From assembly GCF_008806595.1 (NCBI RefSeq), contig NZ_VZRB01000006.1, forward strand, positions 248,001-312,000: 64,000 nt of DNA. The letters run 5' to 3'. The notes below the pieces were generated by a model. It was not told where the DNA came from, did not search any database, and was given only the letters and a program-made list of their open reading frames with translations. This document shows positions 1 through 7,312 of this stretch, one piece after another (positions within the stretch are counted from its first letter, which is position 1; each line of letters begins with the position of its first letter). Position numbers and translations under genes: made by a program. Origin of the DNA: Streptomyces luteolifulvus (GTDB taxonomy: Bacteria; Actinomycetota; Actinomycetes; Streptomycetales; Streptomycetaceae).

Positions 1-17
1 TTGGCCTCATTCCGGCC

Positions 18-23
18 TAGCGT
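18..23 (+). promoter_or_regulatory. candidate -10 box for a leaderless transcript
   Basis: TAGCGT matches the actinobacterial TANNNT -10 consensus. It ends six bases before the ATG at 30, so a transcript starting about seven bases downstream would begin at the start codon. There is no Shine-Dalgarno sequence before this ATG, which fits leaderless translation. The -35 region would lie outside the window, so this rests on one hexamer. Confidence 0.35.
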
Positions 24-29
24 CGTCCC

Positions 30-1184
30 ATGACCGTAAGGACCACTTGGGAAGAGGTCAGCGCACGGCGGCTCCAGCGGCAGTTCCTGTCCCGGCCGGC
101 CCCGGCCGGGACACCGCTCGCCGAGGTGGTCGCCGCGATGCTGGGCGCGCATGCGCAGGTGCTGTCCGCAGCCGAACTGTCGGTGGGGATCCGGGCCGCC
201 GGGACCACCCGGACGCACGTGCGCACCGCGCTGTGGGACGACCGCTCGCTGGTGAAGACACACGGCCCGCGCGGGACCGTCCACCTGCTCGCCGCCCACG
301 AGCTGCCCCTGTGGTGCTCCGCGCTGACCGCGGTCCCGCCCGGCGCGAGCCCCTTCCCGCCCGGCGTCCGGGTCACCGAGGAACAGGCCGAGCAGATCGT
401 CGCGGCGATCGGCGACGCGCTCGACGGGGTGTGCCTGACCGCGGACGAGCTCGGCGAGGAGGTCCTCGCCCGCACCGGTGCCTGGGCCGGCGACCTGGTG
501 ATGCCCGCGTTCCAAGGGATGTGGCCGCGCTGGCGGCTGGTGATGCACCGGGCCGGCCAGTCGGGCGCGCTGTGCTTCGGACCGAACCGGGGCCGCAAGG
601 TGACGTACACCCGCCCGCCGCACTTCGACCCGCTGCCGCCGGACGAGGCACTGCACACATTCGTACGCCGCTATCTGCACGCCTACGGACCGGCGACGCC
701 GGAACACTTCGCCAAGTGGCTGGCGGCGCCCGCGGGTTGGGCCGCGAGGCTGTTCGCGGAGCTCGGGAAGGCGGGCGAAATCGAGGAGGTCGGCCTCGCG
801 GGCCGACCTGCGGCCTGGGTGGCGGCCGGCGACACCGACTTCCCGGACGCTTCCTTCCGAGGTGTGCGGCTGCTGCCCTACTTCGACGCGTACGCGATCG
901 CCGCGCAGCCGCGCGACCTGCTGTTTCCCGGCGACGCCTGGCAACGGGCCCTGTCCGGCGGACAGGCCGGCAACTACCCCGTGCTGCTGGTCGACGGGGT
1001 GGTGGCCGGGGTCTGGCACCAACGCCGCCAGGGACGCCGTACGACCGTCACGGTCGAGCCACTGGGGCGCCTGACGGCGCGGCAGGAACGGGAGCTGGGC
1101 GAACAGGTCGAGAGGGCGGGCGAAGTGCTGGAGGCAAGGCCGGAGTTGGTGATCGGAAAGGTCACTGCCGGACCGCACGCTTGA
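30..1184 (+). CDS. winged-helix DNA-binding protein, AlkZ/YcaQ-like DNA glycosylase family
   Basis: This 384-residue protein looks like the HTH_42 winged-helix family (PF06224). That family includes the DNA glycosylases AlkZ and YcaQ, which unhook bulky or crosslinked alkylated bases. The architecture is right: an N-terminal helical segment, then a region beginning TRTHVRTALWDDRSLVKTHG that resembles the family's conserved strand-turn (usually a W-R-hhhhHGTRGThHhh pattern, here PRGTVHLLAAHELPLW), and a C-terminal domain with the typical LLPYFDAY motif. Where the glycosylases have a catalytic Q-x-Q or Q-x-D, this protein reads HAQ at about residues 41-43, so either the chemistry differs or the motif aligns elsewhere. 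No signal peptide or membrane segment is visible, so it should be cytoplasmic. The start is the only good ATG near a -10-like box. It converges on the methyltransferase gene with three bases between them. Family call is good; glycosylase activity is inference. Confidence 0.75.
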   Translation: MTVRTTWEEVSARRLQRQFLSRPAPAGTPLAEVVAAMLGAHAQVLSAAELSVGIRAAGTTRTHVRTALWDDRSLVKTHGPRGTVHLLAAHELPLWCSALTAVPPGASPFPPGVRVTEEQAEQIVAAIGDALDGVCLTADELGEEVLARTGAWAGDLVMPAFQGMWPRWRLVMHRAGQSGALCFGPNRGRKVTYTRPPHFDPLPPDEALHTFVRRYLHAYGPATPEHFAKWLAAPAGWAARLFAELGKAGEIEEVGLAGRPAAWVAAGDTDFPDASFRGVRLLPYFDAYAIAAQPRDLLFPGDAWQRALSGGQAGNYPVLLVDGVVAGVWHQRRQGRRTTVTVEPLGRLTARQERELGEQVERAGEVLEARPELVIGKVTAGPHA

Positions 1185-1187
1185 GAC

Positions 1188-1979
1188 TCACCGGACCGGC
1201 TTGCGCGCCTCGAAGAGGTGACGGGAGCTGTGCGCGACGAAGGGCCCCTGCGACTCGATGAGTTCATGGAGGGAACGGAGCGGGCTGTCGTACGCCTCCA
1301 CGGTGAACCCGGGAACCATCCAGATCACCTTGCGCAGGAAGTGCACCACCGCGCCGATGTCGTGGAACTCCATCCGCAGCCGCTCGGCACGCAGATCGAC
1401 GATCTCGAGCCCTGCGGCCTCGGCATCGGCCCGCTCACGCTCGGGATGACGGGCGTTGCGGTGCTCCTCCGGCTGCGGGCCGAGGAAGTACTCGACGAGC
1501 TCGTAGACACTGCTCGGCCCCACATGCTGGGCGACGTACGTGCCACCGGGGCCCAGCACCCGTGCGATCTCTGTCCAGTGGGGGCGTACGGGGTGCCGGC
1601 TGACGACGAGATCGAAGGCGCCGTCCGCGAACGGCAGCAGCGCGTCCTCCGGCACCGCGACGACCGCGACGCCGCGGGGGCGCAGCAGCGCGGTGGCCTT
1701 GGCGACGTTGGGCGGCCAGCCCTCGGTCGCGACGACCACCTGCGGCGCCTTCCGGGCGGCACCGAGCGCGAAGTCCAGGACCTCGCCACCGCCGGTCTGC
1801 ACATCCAGCACGGCGGCCGCGCGGCCGATCCGCGCGGCCATCAATTGCGCATACCCCCACGAGGGCCGCGCCTCGCTGGCCCGCCCCTCGAACCAGGAGA
1901 AGTCCCATCCCTCGGTGGGCACGGAGACGCCTTCGGCGACGAGGTCTTCGAAGCGGCGGTGGTCGTGGGGATGAGGCAT
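1188..1979 (-). CDS. SAM-dependent methyltransferase (class I, UbiE/Methyltransf_11-like)
   Basis: The protein has 263 residues from the ATG at 1979; longer versions begin in low-complexity sequence and are not credible. Residues about 50-65 carry a motif I strand, AAAVLDVQTGGGEVLDFAL, followed by an acidic position after the next strand and the family-typical sequence LLPFADGAFDLVVSRHPV (motif II/III region). HWTEIARVLGPGGTYVAQHVG is the usual post-II segment before the last strands. Together these indicate a Rossmann-fold methyltransferase acting on a small molecule in the cytoplasm; the substrate cannot be read from the sequence. The glycine-rich motif I is degenerate (TGGGEVL rather than GxGxG), common in this subgroup. 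The gene faces away from a 300-base non-coding stretch and converges with the AlkZ-like gene. Confidence 0.8.
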   Translation of the reverse strand: MPHPHDHRRFEDLVAEGVSVPTEGWDFSWFEGRASEARPSWGYAQLMAARIGRAAAVLDVQTGGGEVLDFALGAARKAPQVVVATEGWPPNVAKATALLRPRGVAVVAVPEDALLPFADGAFDLVVSRHPVRPHWTEIARVLGPGGTYVAQHVGPSSVYELVEYFLGPQPEEHRNARHPERERADAEAAGLEIVDLRAERLRMEFHDIGAVVHFLRKVIWMVPGFTVEAYDSPLRSLHELIESQGPFVAHSSRHLFEARKPVR

Positions 1980-2264
1980 GGGGTGATCGTGGCAGGGGGT
2001 TTGGGGGTGCGCCGCTGATTTTTTTTGGGGGGTGTGGGCGGAGGCCGCAGGCTGGGGGGATGGCGCGCCGGGGGGTCGCAAGCCTGGGCCTGCGGAGCGG
2101 GGGTGTCTGCGGGCGGGGTGTCTGCGGTGCAGGAGGCCAGTGCGGGCGGGTGTCGTCCCCGACGAGGGTTCGCGGGCCCTGGGCCACTAGTACAGGGCCG
2201 CAGGCCGGGGGCCGGGGCAGCAGACGAGCGGGTCCGCAGGCCCAGGGCTCCGCAGGACCAGCGG
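1980..2264. other. non-coding stretch, G-rich with short imperfect repeats
   Basis: No credible gene on either strand. The stretch is very G-rich on the plus strand and repeats short motifs such as CGCAGGCC, GTGTCTGCGG and an eight-T run near 2019-2027. It lies upstream of the methyltransferase gene (leftward) and downstream of the broken deaminase gene, so it should hold the methyltransferase promoter. No confident -10/-35 pair was found. Confidence 0.4.
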
Positions 2265-2710
2265 TCAAAGTTGGGGCCGGAGAAGGTCGTACGCGACCGC
2301 GGCGGGCGAGGCGCCGAGGAGGCCGTCGGCGGCGGGCGACGGCGGACGGCGTGGGTGGTGGACTCGTCCGTCTCGTCGGGGTGTGCAGCACCGCCCCACA
2401 GGTTGACGAGCAGCTCGCTGAAGGCGGCGAGCGGCCCGGCCATGCCGGGGACGCCGGGGACGCCTTCGATGCCGCGCCACGGGGCGTCGGACGCGGCGTA
2501 CACAACATGGCAGACGTGGGGGTGGATGAGAGCGCTGCTTCCTGGCTCCGGTTGTGGCCGGTGGCGACGACGCGTCGACCCGGCATCGACGAGAACCGCC
2601 CCGACGGGCCGACTCCCGGCCCGAAACGCCTCCCAGGCCAGTTCGAAGGGGAGGCGCCAGGGATCGGGGAGGACGGACGACACGCGTACGCGACCTCCTC
2701 GCCCGGTCAT
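2265..2710 (-). pseudogene. decayed nucleoside (cytidine/deoxycytidylate-type) deaminase
   Basis: Reading leftward from an ATG at 2710, the first residues (WRLPFELAWEAFRAGSRPVG then AVLVD) match the start of bacterial nucleoside deaminases. A later block, HVVYAASDAPWRGIEGVP then PLAAFSELLVNLW, matches their C-terminal half. The middle is missing: no H-A-E zinc motif and no P-C-x-x-C motif lie between the blocks, so about 60 residues including the whole active site appear deleted. After the NLW segment the original frame becomes proline/arginine-rich nonsense. A neighbouring minus frame ending at 2265 gives GLLGASPAAVAYDLLRPQL, which looks like the original C-terminus, so there is also a frameshift near 2370-2390. 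It starts one base after the LLM oxidoreductase gene ends, so the two were probably co-transcribed. The identification rests on recognised family patterns, not an alignment. Confidence 0.6.
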
Positions 2711-2711
2711 G

Positions 2712-3587
2712 TCACGGCACCAGGGACCGGACTTCCTCAGCCGTGAAGCGTACGAAACCTTCCGGGTCCGGTTCGTCGCCGGTGGGCTGGAGGATCACGG
2801 TGTCGGCACCGGCGTCCGCCAGCCGCTGGACGGCGTTGGCTACGGCGCGAGCGTCACCGGCGACGCCCAGGTCGGGAACCTGGTCCCGGCCCTCTGCGAC
2901 CAACTCGGCACGCAGCCGGGTGGCGGCGTCGGGCCCGGTGGCGGCGAGGAGATAGACGACCACCGTGTGAGGATCACCGGACCGCCCGCCCGACGCCCGC
3001 CCCTCGTCAATGAGTTGACGTGCTCGTCGTACACCCTCCGGCGAAGTGGAGGCGGTGAGCACGGTCCCGTCCGCGACCTCACCGGCCAGCTGAAGCGAGC
3101 GCGGCCCGGTGGCACCGGCCAGGACCTCGACGGGGCCCTGGGGCGGCCAGTCGAGGGCGACGTCGTCAAGCTTCACGTACCGCCCGCTGGTAGTGACCCG
3201 TTCCCCGCGCAACAGAGCACGCAACGCGAGAAGATGTTCCCGCAGCAGAGTGACCGGCGACTCCGCCCGCGCCCCCACCTGCCCCATCCAGTCCTGCACC
3301 CCATGCCCGACCCCAAGAACGGCACGCCCGGGAAACATCCGGTACAGCGAGGCCGCCTCCATCGCGGCCAGGGCCACGTTCCGCAAGGGCACGGGCAACA
3401 GCCCCACACCAACCCGCACCCGCTCGGTCCAGGCGAGCGCGGCAGCGGCGGTGGAGATCCCACCTTCCCCGAAGCAGTCCTCCCACAACCAGAGCTCTTC
3501 GAGCCCGCTCTCATCAGCAAGCCGAGCGATGGCACGCAGCCGCTCGGGGGCGAGCTGGGGGCGGAACACTGCACCGAGTCCAGTCAT
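2712..3587 (-). CDS. LLM class flavin/F420-dependent oxidoreductase
   Basis: A 291-residue luciferase-like monooxygenase-fold protein (PF00296). Typical features are the N-terminal GAVFRPQLAPERLRAIARLA, an acidic WLWEDCFGEGG segment after the second strand, RVRVGVGLLPVPLRNVALAA, and the loop LGVGHGVQDWMGQVGA which lines the flavin/F420 pocket. The segment VEVLAGATGPRSLQLAGEVA followed by DGTVL is the canonical second family signature. Length and motifs fit the F420-dependent subgroup common in actinobacteria; the substrate is unknown. The start is an ATG. The gene is directly followed, with a one-base gap, by the broken deaminase gene, so the pair formed an operon. No signal peptide; cytoplasmic. 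Confidence 0.85.
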   Translation of the reverse strand: MTGLGAVFRPQLAPERLRAIARLADESGLEELWLWEDCFGEGGISTAAAALAWTERVRVGVGLLPVPLRNVALAAMEAASLYRMFPGRAVLGVGHGVQDWMGQVGARAESPVTLLREHLLALRALLRGERVTTSGRYVKLDDVALDWPPQGPVEVLAGATGPRSLQLAGEVADGTVLTASTSPEGVRRARQLIDEGRASGGRSGDPHTVVVYLLAATGPDAATRLRAELVAEGRDQVPDLGVAGDARAVANAVQRLADAGADTVILQPTGDEPDPEGFVRFTAEEVRSLVP

Positions 3588-3925
3588 GGGGCTTCCTATC
3601 GGGCGGGGCTGAAGTGGGCAACGTCTCTACGGGGCGGTTTGGGGTGGAGTGCGCGTCACGCTGCGACAGCCTCACCGTCCAGGTGACGGTGGCGTCGCTC
3701 AACACTTTGCGCCATGCCTTCAAGGAACTGCTGGATTTCTTCGGCAACTTCATGAAGTGCAGGAGCTCATCGTCATCAACGGCCAGCCGGTTCACCACGC
3801 GACTGTCCCCCGTTCCCGGTGTTGCCACGAGTAAGCGGCGGTAGCCGTTCCACTGGTGGGGCAACGGCCGGATGCCCGCCCCCGGCCACGGGAGCGGGCA
3901 GATCACGACGGATCCTCACAACCGC
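3588..3925. other. non-coding stretch between LLM oxidoreductase and secreted protein copy A
   Basis: About 340 bases with no gene I can support. Short open frames exist on both strands (for example 3614-3844 plus and 3514-3906 minus), but they lack Shine-Dalgarno sequences, codon bias and recognisable motifs. The stretch should contain the LLM gene's promoter at its left end and the 3' end of the secreted-protein transcript at its right end. Confidence 0.4.
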
Positions 3926-4954
3926 TCAGCGGTTGACGGCCTGAATCTCCTGTACGACGACGTCCTGCGTGGCGCCGAAGTTGCCGTCGGGAAGGTCGCC
4001 GCCCGCGCCGCCGGTGCCGGTCCAGTGGATTTTCCAGGTGACAGTGGCCTTGAGCGGATATGAGCCGTCGCCCGAGGAACGCAGGTACTTCACACCGCAC
4101 GGCGGGGTCTCGTCGGCCTTGCCCTTGGCGTAAGGCTCCCCAATGCGGCCGTTGTTGATTTCGCAGACCCCAGAGGCCGGATACGTCTCGGCATCCGCGG
4201 TACCCGGCTCGATCTTCAGAGAGACCGGTTCCGCCGTCGCGGTCGCCGTGATGCCGATCTCAGGAACGGACGCCGTTACGGAGACCGGCTTGAACTCGGC
4301 ACCGTCGAGCCAGGCCCAGGTCGGGAGGTTGACCTTGGTCGTTTCCGCGGGGGCCAGGGTCACCTCGGTGCCCGGGACGCGGATCTCGGCGTACGCGAGT
4401 TCGGCGAGGACCTCCGGGGTGACGGCGTTGTCGATGTCGGCGGGAGGGGGATCGCCCGCATCCACCCAGAAGTAGTCCTCGTCGCAAGAGTCCCAGCCTG
4501 GGGGGTAGCTCTTGTTTTCGTACGAGCCCCACCAGTAGCCCTTGCCGGTCTTGTCCTTGTTGAAGTCCTTCTTGTGGTCCTTCTCGTTGACGTACTTCTT
4601 CCTCTGCTGGGCATCCCACTCGTAGCCCGTCGAGCCAGCCTCCCAGATCGGTTCCAGGTAATTCTGCAACTGCTCCGGGGTGTACTTCGGGGCATACCAG
4701 CAGGGAGGCGGCGTCCACGATGTGCTCGACGTCAGCCCGCCGGCGGAGTCCCCGCTGCCGTTCTTCGAACGGTCGAATACGACGCCGACGGTCACGGAGA
4801 CGCTGCGGTCGTCTCCGGTGTCGGCCGTTTGTTGGGGCTGGCCGTTGTTGCCATGCTTGTCGCGCTCAGCGAAGGCCGCATGAGAAGCAAAGACGGAGAC
4901 ACATGTGAGCGCCAGGACCGTCACGGTCCTCGCCGAGTTTCTCAAGGCTGACAC
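3926..4954 (-). CDS. secreted protein of unknown function, copy A of a duplicated pair
   Basis: A 342-residue protein with a Sec signal peptide: basic n-region, hydrophobic TVLALTCVSVFASHAA, cleavage likely after AFA near residue 29. The mature part is hydrophilic and acidic, with a tryptophan/tyrosine-rich block (CWYAPKYTPEQLQNYLEPIW, then KGYWWGSYENKSYPPGWDSC and EDYFWVDAGDPPPADI) and four cysteines that may pair outside the cell. It ends VVVQEIQAVNR, identical to the end of copy B at 9664-10701. The GTG start at 4954 lies inside the lipoprotein gene (13-base overlap), so the two are translationally coupled. I do not recognise the family. Because the same pair occurs twice and in the same overlapping arrangement, the two products probably work together at the cell surface; that is inference. 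Confidence 0.75.
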   Translation of the reverse strand: MSALRNSARTVTVLALTCVSVFASHAAFAERDKHGNNGQPQQTADTGDDRSVSVTVGVVFDRSKNGSGDSAGGLTSSTSWTPPPCWYAPKYTPEQLQNYLEPIWEAGSTGYEWDAQQRKKYVNEKDHKKDFNKDKTGKGYWWGSYENKSYPPGWDSCDEDYFWVDAGDPPPADIDNAVTPEVLAELAYAEIRVPGTEVTLAPAETTKVNLPTWAWLDGAEFKPVSVTASVPEIGITATATAEPVSLKIEPGTADAETYPASGVCEINNGRIGEPYAKGKADETPPCGVKYLRSSGDGSYPLKATVTWKIHWTGTGGAGGDLPDGNFGATQDVVVQEIQAVNR

Positions 4955-5601
4955 GCCTTGTCCCCCCTGTCCGAGACGATGTCGGTGGTCTGCCAGACTC
5001 CCTCGGCGTTCTTGGTGAGTTTAGTGTGGTACAACACGTAGCTGTTCGCCGTCGCCGGCGACCTGTCGACCTTCTTGGTCTTCTTGTTCTTGATGTAGGA
5101 CTTGCTCTCGTCGGAGCAGTAGGTGACGTACGCCTGATTGTTCCCAGAAAGTGTCACCTTGCGATCGAAGTATCGGGTCACCCCGACCCAGGTGTCGTTG
5201 TCGTCGATATACCCCCGCACATATGTGATCGACGAGCTCAAAGCCTTGGCGGTGTTGTAGAAGCCAAGCGCCTTTGTGCCTGTGCTGGCCTTGAAGATTG
5301 CTTCATCCACGGAGTTGACGCTCATGGCGCTGTCCGCGAGAACGGCATCCTTCGTCGCGTCACCCGTCTTCTGGTCCTCGAAGACATTCGAGGCGTCCGA
5401 CGGAAAGGTGATCTTGGGGCGACCGGCGGAGTCCGATGCGCTCTGGGTCGGGGTCGCCGGCGGCTTGCTCCCCGTGTCGGCTCCCTCGATCTTGTCGGTG
5501 TTCTTGTCCTTGGAGCTGTCATCGCTCCCGCACGCGGACAGCGAAAGGGCCGCTGCGGCGGTCAGCGCGATCGCTGCGAGGAGGGTGGGGCGGCGGTTCA
5601 C
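4942..5601 (-). CDS. lipoprotein, copy A of a duplicated pair
   Basis: A 219-residue lipoprotein. The signal peptide ends in the lipobox LSAC with the modified cysteine at residue 24, followed by a Ser/Asp/Lys-rich tether. The first 45 residues are identical to copy B (10689-11351) at both protein and DNA level, while the mature domain is clearly diverged. Both copies have a central segment of aromatic and charged residues, a Y-C pair near residue 150 and a terminal CQP. The GTG start at 5601 is preceded by GGGAG eight bases away. The fold looks like a small alpha/beta outer-surface domain (perhaps NTF2-like), but I cannot assign it. The gene begins an operon with the secreted protein through a 13-base overlap. 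Confidence 0.8.
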   Translation of the reverse strand: MNRRPTLLAAIALTAAAALSLSACGSDDSSKDKNTDKIEGADTGSKPPATPTQSASDSAGRPKITFPSDASNVFEDQKTGDATKDAVLADSAMSVNSVDEAIFKASTGTKALGFYNTAKALSSSITYVRGYIDDNDTWVGVTRYFDRKVTLSGNNQAYVTYCSDESKSYIKNKKTKKVDRSPATANSYVLYHTKLTKNAEGVWQTTDIVSDRGDKACQP

Positions 5602-5661
5602 GTTCGGCTCCCGGTGAGGCGAGGATTCTCTTCAGCGAACCAACGCTATCCACCGGCACGG
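5467..5661. repeat. perfect 195-bp direct repeat, copy A
   Basis: These 195 bases are identical to 11217-11411 (offset 5750). They cover codons for the first 45 residues of the lipoprotein, the start codon, the Shine-Dalgarno sequence and about 60 bases of upstream DNA including a TAGCGT -10-like box. Weaker similarity continues to about 5812 (matching about 11564). Confidence 0.95.
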
Positions 5662-5672
5662 AGTGACACCAG
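5643..5672 (-). promoter_or_regulatory. candidate promoter of lipoprotein copy A
   Basis: On the minus strand TAGCGT (5643-5648) resembles a -10 box. CTGGTG 18 bases further upstream is a weak -35 match. Both are conserved at the second copy (11393-11422), which supports function. A weak -35 would fit an activator-dependent promoter. Confidence 0.4.
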
Positions 5673-5736
5673 TGAGGGCTTGTCGACTGACGGTGTGTAT
5701 GGACCCAAATAGCCCGTACAGGGCCGGGGTTGACCA

Positions 5737-5754
5737 GTAACGGTTGAGTAACTC
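5737..5754. promoter_or_regulatory. AfsQ1-like box, copy A (GTAAC-N6-GTAAC)
   Basis: The sequence GTAACGGTTGAGTAACTC contains two GTAAC half-sites 11 bases apart. This fits the GTnAC-N6-GTnAC consensus published for the Streptomyces response regulator AfsQ1, a CpxR-like protein. The same element, with one base changed, lies at 11488-11505 in the same position relative to the second lipoprotein gene, while the DNA around it has diverged. That conservation is the main argument for function. Confidence 0.55.
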
Positions 5755-5798
5755 ACCCTTCGCTGACTGGGGAGAACTTTGAACAGACCGTTCCACTT

Positions 5799-5822
5799 AT
5801 GAACAAGCAAAGAAGCAGGTGA
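5799..5822 (+). other. seven-codon open frame (MNKQRSR), copy A
   Basis: ATG AAC AAG CAA followed by three basic or polar codons and TGA. The same beginning, with the preceding bases CGTTCCACTT, recurs at 11541-11563, where the short frame runs into the DUF192 gene. Here nothing follows it, as if the duplication broke just after it. The preceding DNA also forms GTTC-N7-GAAC. Whether the peptide is made is unknown. Confidence 0.3.
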
Positions 5823-6166
5823 CCCAGTGGGCCCGGCCAGCCGATCTCATGCTTAGCCACATCAGAAGTGTCCGGGCGTGCCCGCGACCACACGGCCGGG
5901 GCGGAACATAGCCGGTGCGCGGCGAGTTGCTCGCCAAGGGCGAGGGGCGTTAGCCAACTGCCAGGACACGAGCCCTGGACGGCGTCGCCTACGTCGGGGC
6001 GTCTCATCGGCCTTGGAACGTTGCGCTTGCCGACGTGGTGCTGGCAGCCGACCCACCTGTTGCATTGTGGCCCCGATGAGCGCTGCGAGAATTGCGAAGC
6101 AGCCCAACGCACCACGTACAAGATGCCCGCTACCCTCGGTCTCACCTCGCGAGGAATGGGAGAGCC

Positions 6167-6721
6167 ATGTCCACTGATTCAGGATCGGGTGGGCCCGGGA
6201 CTGGTACCACTGGTCGCACAACTACGGGGAAGATTGCATTCGGTGTCGGAGTGACCTTCGTCCTGGTAGCCATGGTATTGGGCGGATTCGCAGGCGTCGC
6301 CCTCACCGAGAGGTTGGCAGATGCTTCGTTCCTCTCGGCAGTGATCCCTGAAGACGGGCGCGGCTCCCTCGTGATCGGAGGCATCGGCCTCGGCGCGCTG
6401 ACGGGGATTCTTCTGCCATTGATCCTGCTCGGCCTATTCCGCGGGACCTCAAAGACGACACGACTTCGCCCGCCAGAAGCCTGGCTCAAGCTACTGGGCC
6501 TTCTTGTCTTCGACGTCTATCTTCTGGTCGTCGCTGTGGTCGTTTCCCAGCTTGGGTGGGCTCTCCCCGAGGGACTTACCCGTCTCATCAGTGTCTTCGC
6601 CATCGGTTTCAGTTGGATCCCTTTGGCGGTCATTCCCTGGGAAAAATTCTGGTTGACCAGCAACATCGGGAAGCAATTCACCCGTCGCAGCAAGACACAT
6701 GGATCACACGAGCCTGATTGA
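6167..6721 (+). CDS. small membrane protein, four transmembrane segments, unknown function
   Basis: A 184-residue protein from the ATG at 6167, preceded by GGGAG at 6158-6162; an upstream ATG at 6092 lacks such a site. A Gly/Thr-rich N-terminus precedes four hydrophobic helices: IAFGVGVTFVLVAMVLGGFA, LVIGGIGLGALTGILLPLIL, LLGLLVFDVYLLVVAVVVSQ and LISVFAIGFSWIPLAVIPW. A basic C-terminal tail follows. No family recognised. Base composition is notably low in G+C here (31 of 60 in the line at 6601), unlike the chromosome core. The gene converges on the minus-strand gene at 6704 with an 18-base tail overlap. It lies between the two copies of the duplicated module, so it belongs to the inserted cargo. 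Confidence 0.75.
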   Translation: MSTDSGSGGPGTGTTGRTTTGKIAFGVGVTFVLVAMVLGGFAGVALTERLADASFLSAVIPEDGRGSLVIGGIGLGALTGILLPLILLGLFRGTSKTTRLRPPEAWLKLLGLLVFDVYLLVVAVVVSQLGWALPEGLTRLISVFAIGFSWIPLAVIPWEKFWLTSNIGKQFTRRSKTHGSHEPD

Positions 6722-7306
6722 CGCCGCGAGCTCGTCGGCCATTCTTCCCAGTTCCTCACCCAGTCCCAGCGACGCCCAGAGCAGTCGGCACTCCAAGGCC
6801 GTGGCGTACGCCTGTGGAAGGACGTAATGAGCCACTCCCTCCACAATGCTGCCGTGATCGAGATCGGGATCTGTTGGCTCCAGGCGATGCACGCGCAGCG
6901 CCGGCCCCAGAGGGAGCTCGACCTCCACGATTCCGGGGCTGCCGAAGTACGGCCCTGCGGCACGCTCCCCCTCTGCATGCAAAGCGTCCAGATTCAGAGA
7001 TTCATTAGGAATCCTCAGTTCTCGCACCGTATAGCTCGCAATCACCGAGTTGTTCGGCGGAGCGAGCAAGGCAGCGCACAAGGCCCGCTGACGTACCGCG
7101 CCAACCCAGTACCACAACACGTCCTGGGCGAAGGCCTGATGCCAATCCGCCGCAACATCCGGGCCGAGGTGCGCTTCAGCGACGGAGAGGGCCCAGGACT
7201 CGGGCTCATCGGTATCGAGGTCGAGAGTCAGCCAACTCTCCGGCGAGGGTAAATCGATCCGGCATTCGCGCCAGTCAGGAGCTGACGTCTCTGAGGAAGG
7301 CAGCAC
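6704..7306 (-). CDS. hypothetical protein, last gene of a type VII-like cargo operon
   Basis: A 200-residue soluble, acidic protein with no signal peptide, membrane helix or recognised motif. It is rich in Glu/Asp/Leu with several Trp. Its GTG start at 7306 lies six bases after the end of the WXG-effector-like gene, so it is the fourth gene of that operon. In type VII and other polymorphic toxin loci, the small gene directly after the large secreted one usually encodes an immunity protein or chaperone. That role is plausible here but is inferred from position only. The 3' end overlaps the convergent membrane-protein gene by 18 bases. Confidence 0.65.
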   Translation of the reverse strand: MLPSSETSAPDWRECRIDLPSPESWLTLDLDTDEPESWALSVAEAHLGPDVAADWHQAFAQDVLWYWVGAVRQRALCAALLAPPNNSVIASYTVRELRIPNESLNLDALHAEGERAAGPYFGSPGIVEVELPLGPALRVHRLEPTDPDLDHGSIVEGVAHYVLPQAYATALECRLLWASLGLGEELGRMADELAASIRLV

Positions 7307-7312
7307 GGCAGC

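Larger units (their letters stand above)
5662..6166. other. intergenic region between lipoprotein copy A and membrane protein gene
   Basis: Holds the AfsQ1-like box, the upstream half of the duplicated module, and a short frame at 5799-5822. The stretch from about 5825 to 6150 has no gene, RNA gene or repeat that I can support. The membrane protein gene at 6167 has its Shine-Dalgarno sequence at the right end. Confidence 0.45.

Noticed and set aside
47..1261. Open frame overlapping the AlkZ-like gene in another phase
   Set aside because: Arg/Gly/Ala-rich shadow sequence; the frame at 30-1184 has recognised motifs.
3588..3925. Short frames that might be a small gene
   Set aside because: No Shine-Dalgarno, no codon bias and no motif on either strand.
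5662..5676. BldD-like AGTGA repeats near lipoprotein copy A
   Set aside because: The two AGTGA motifs are in direct, not inverted, orientation and are not kept in copy B.
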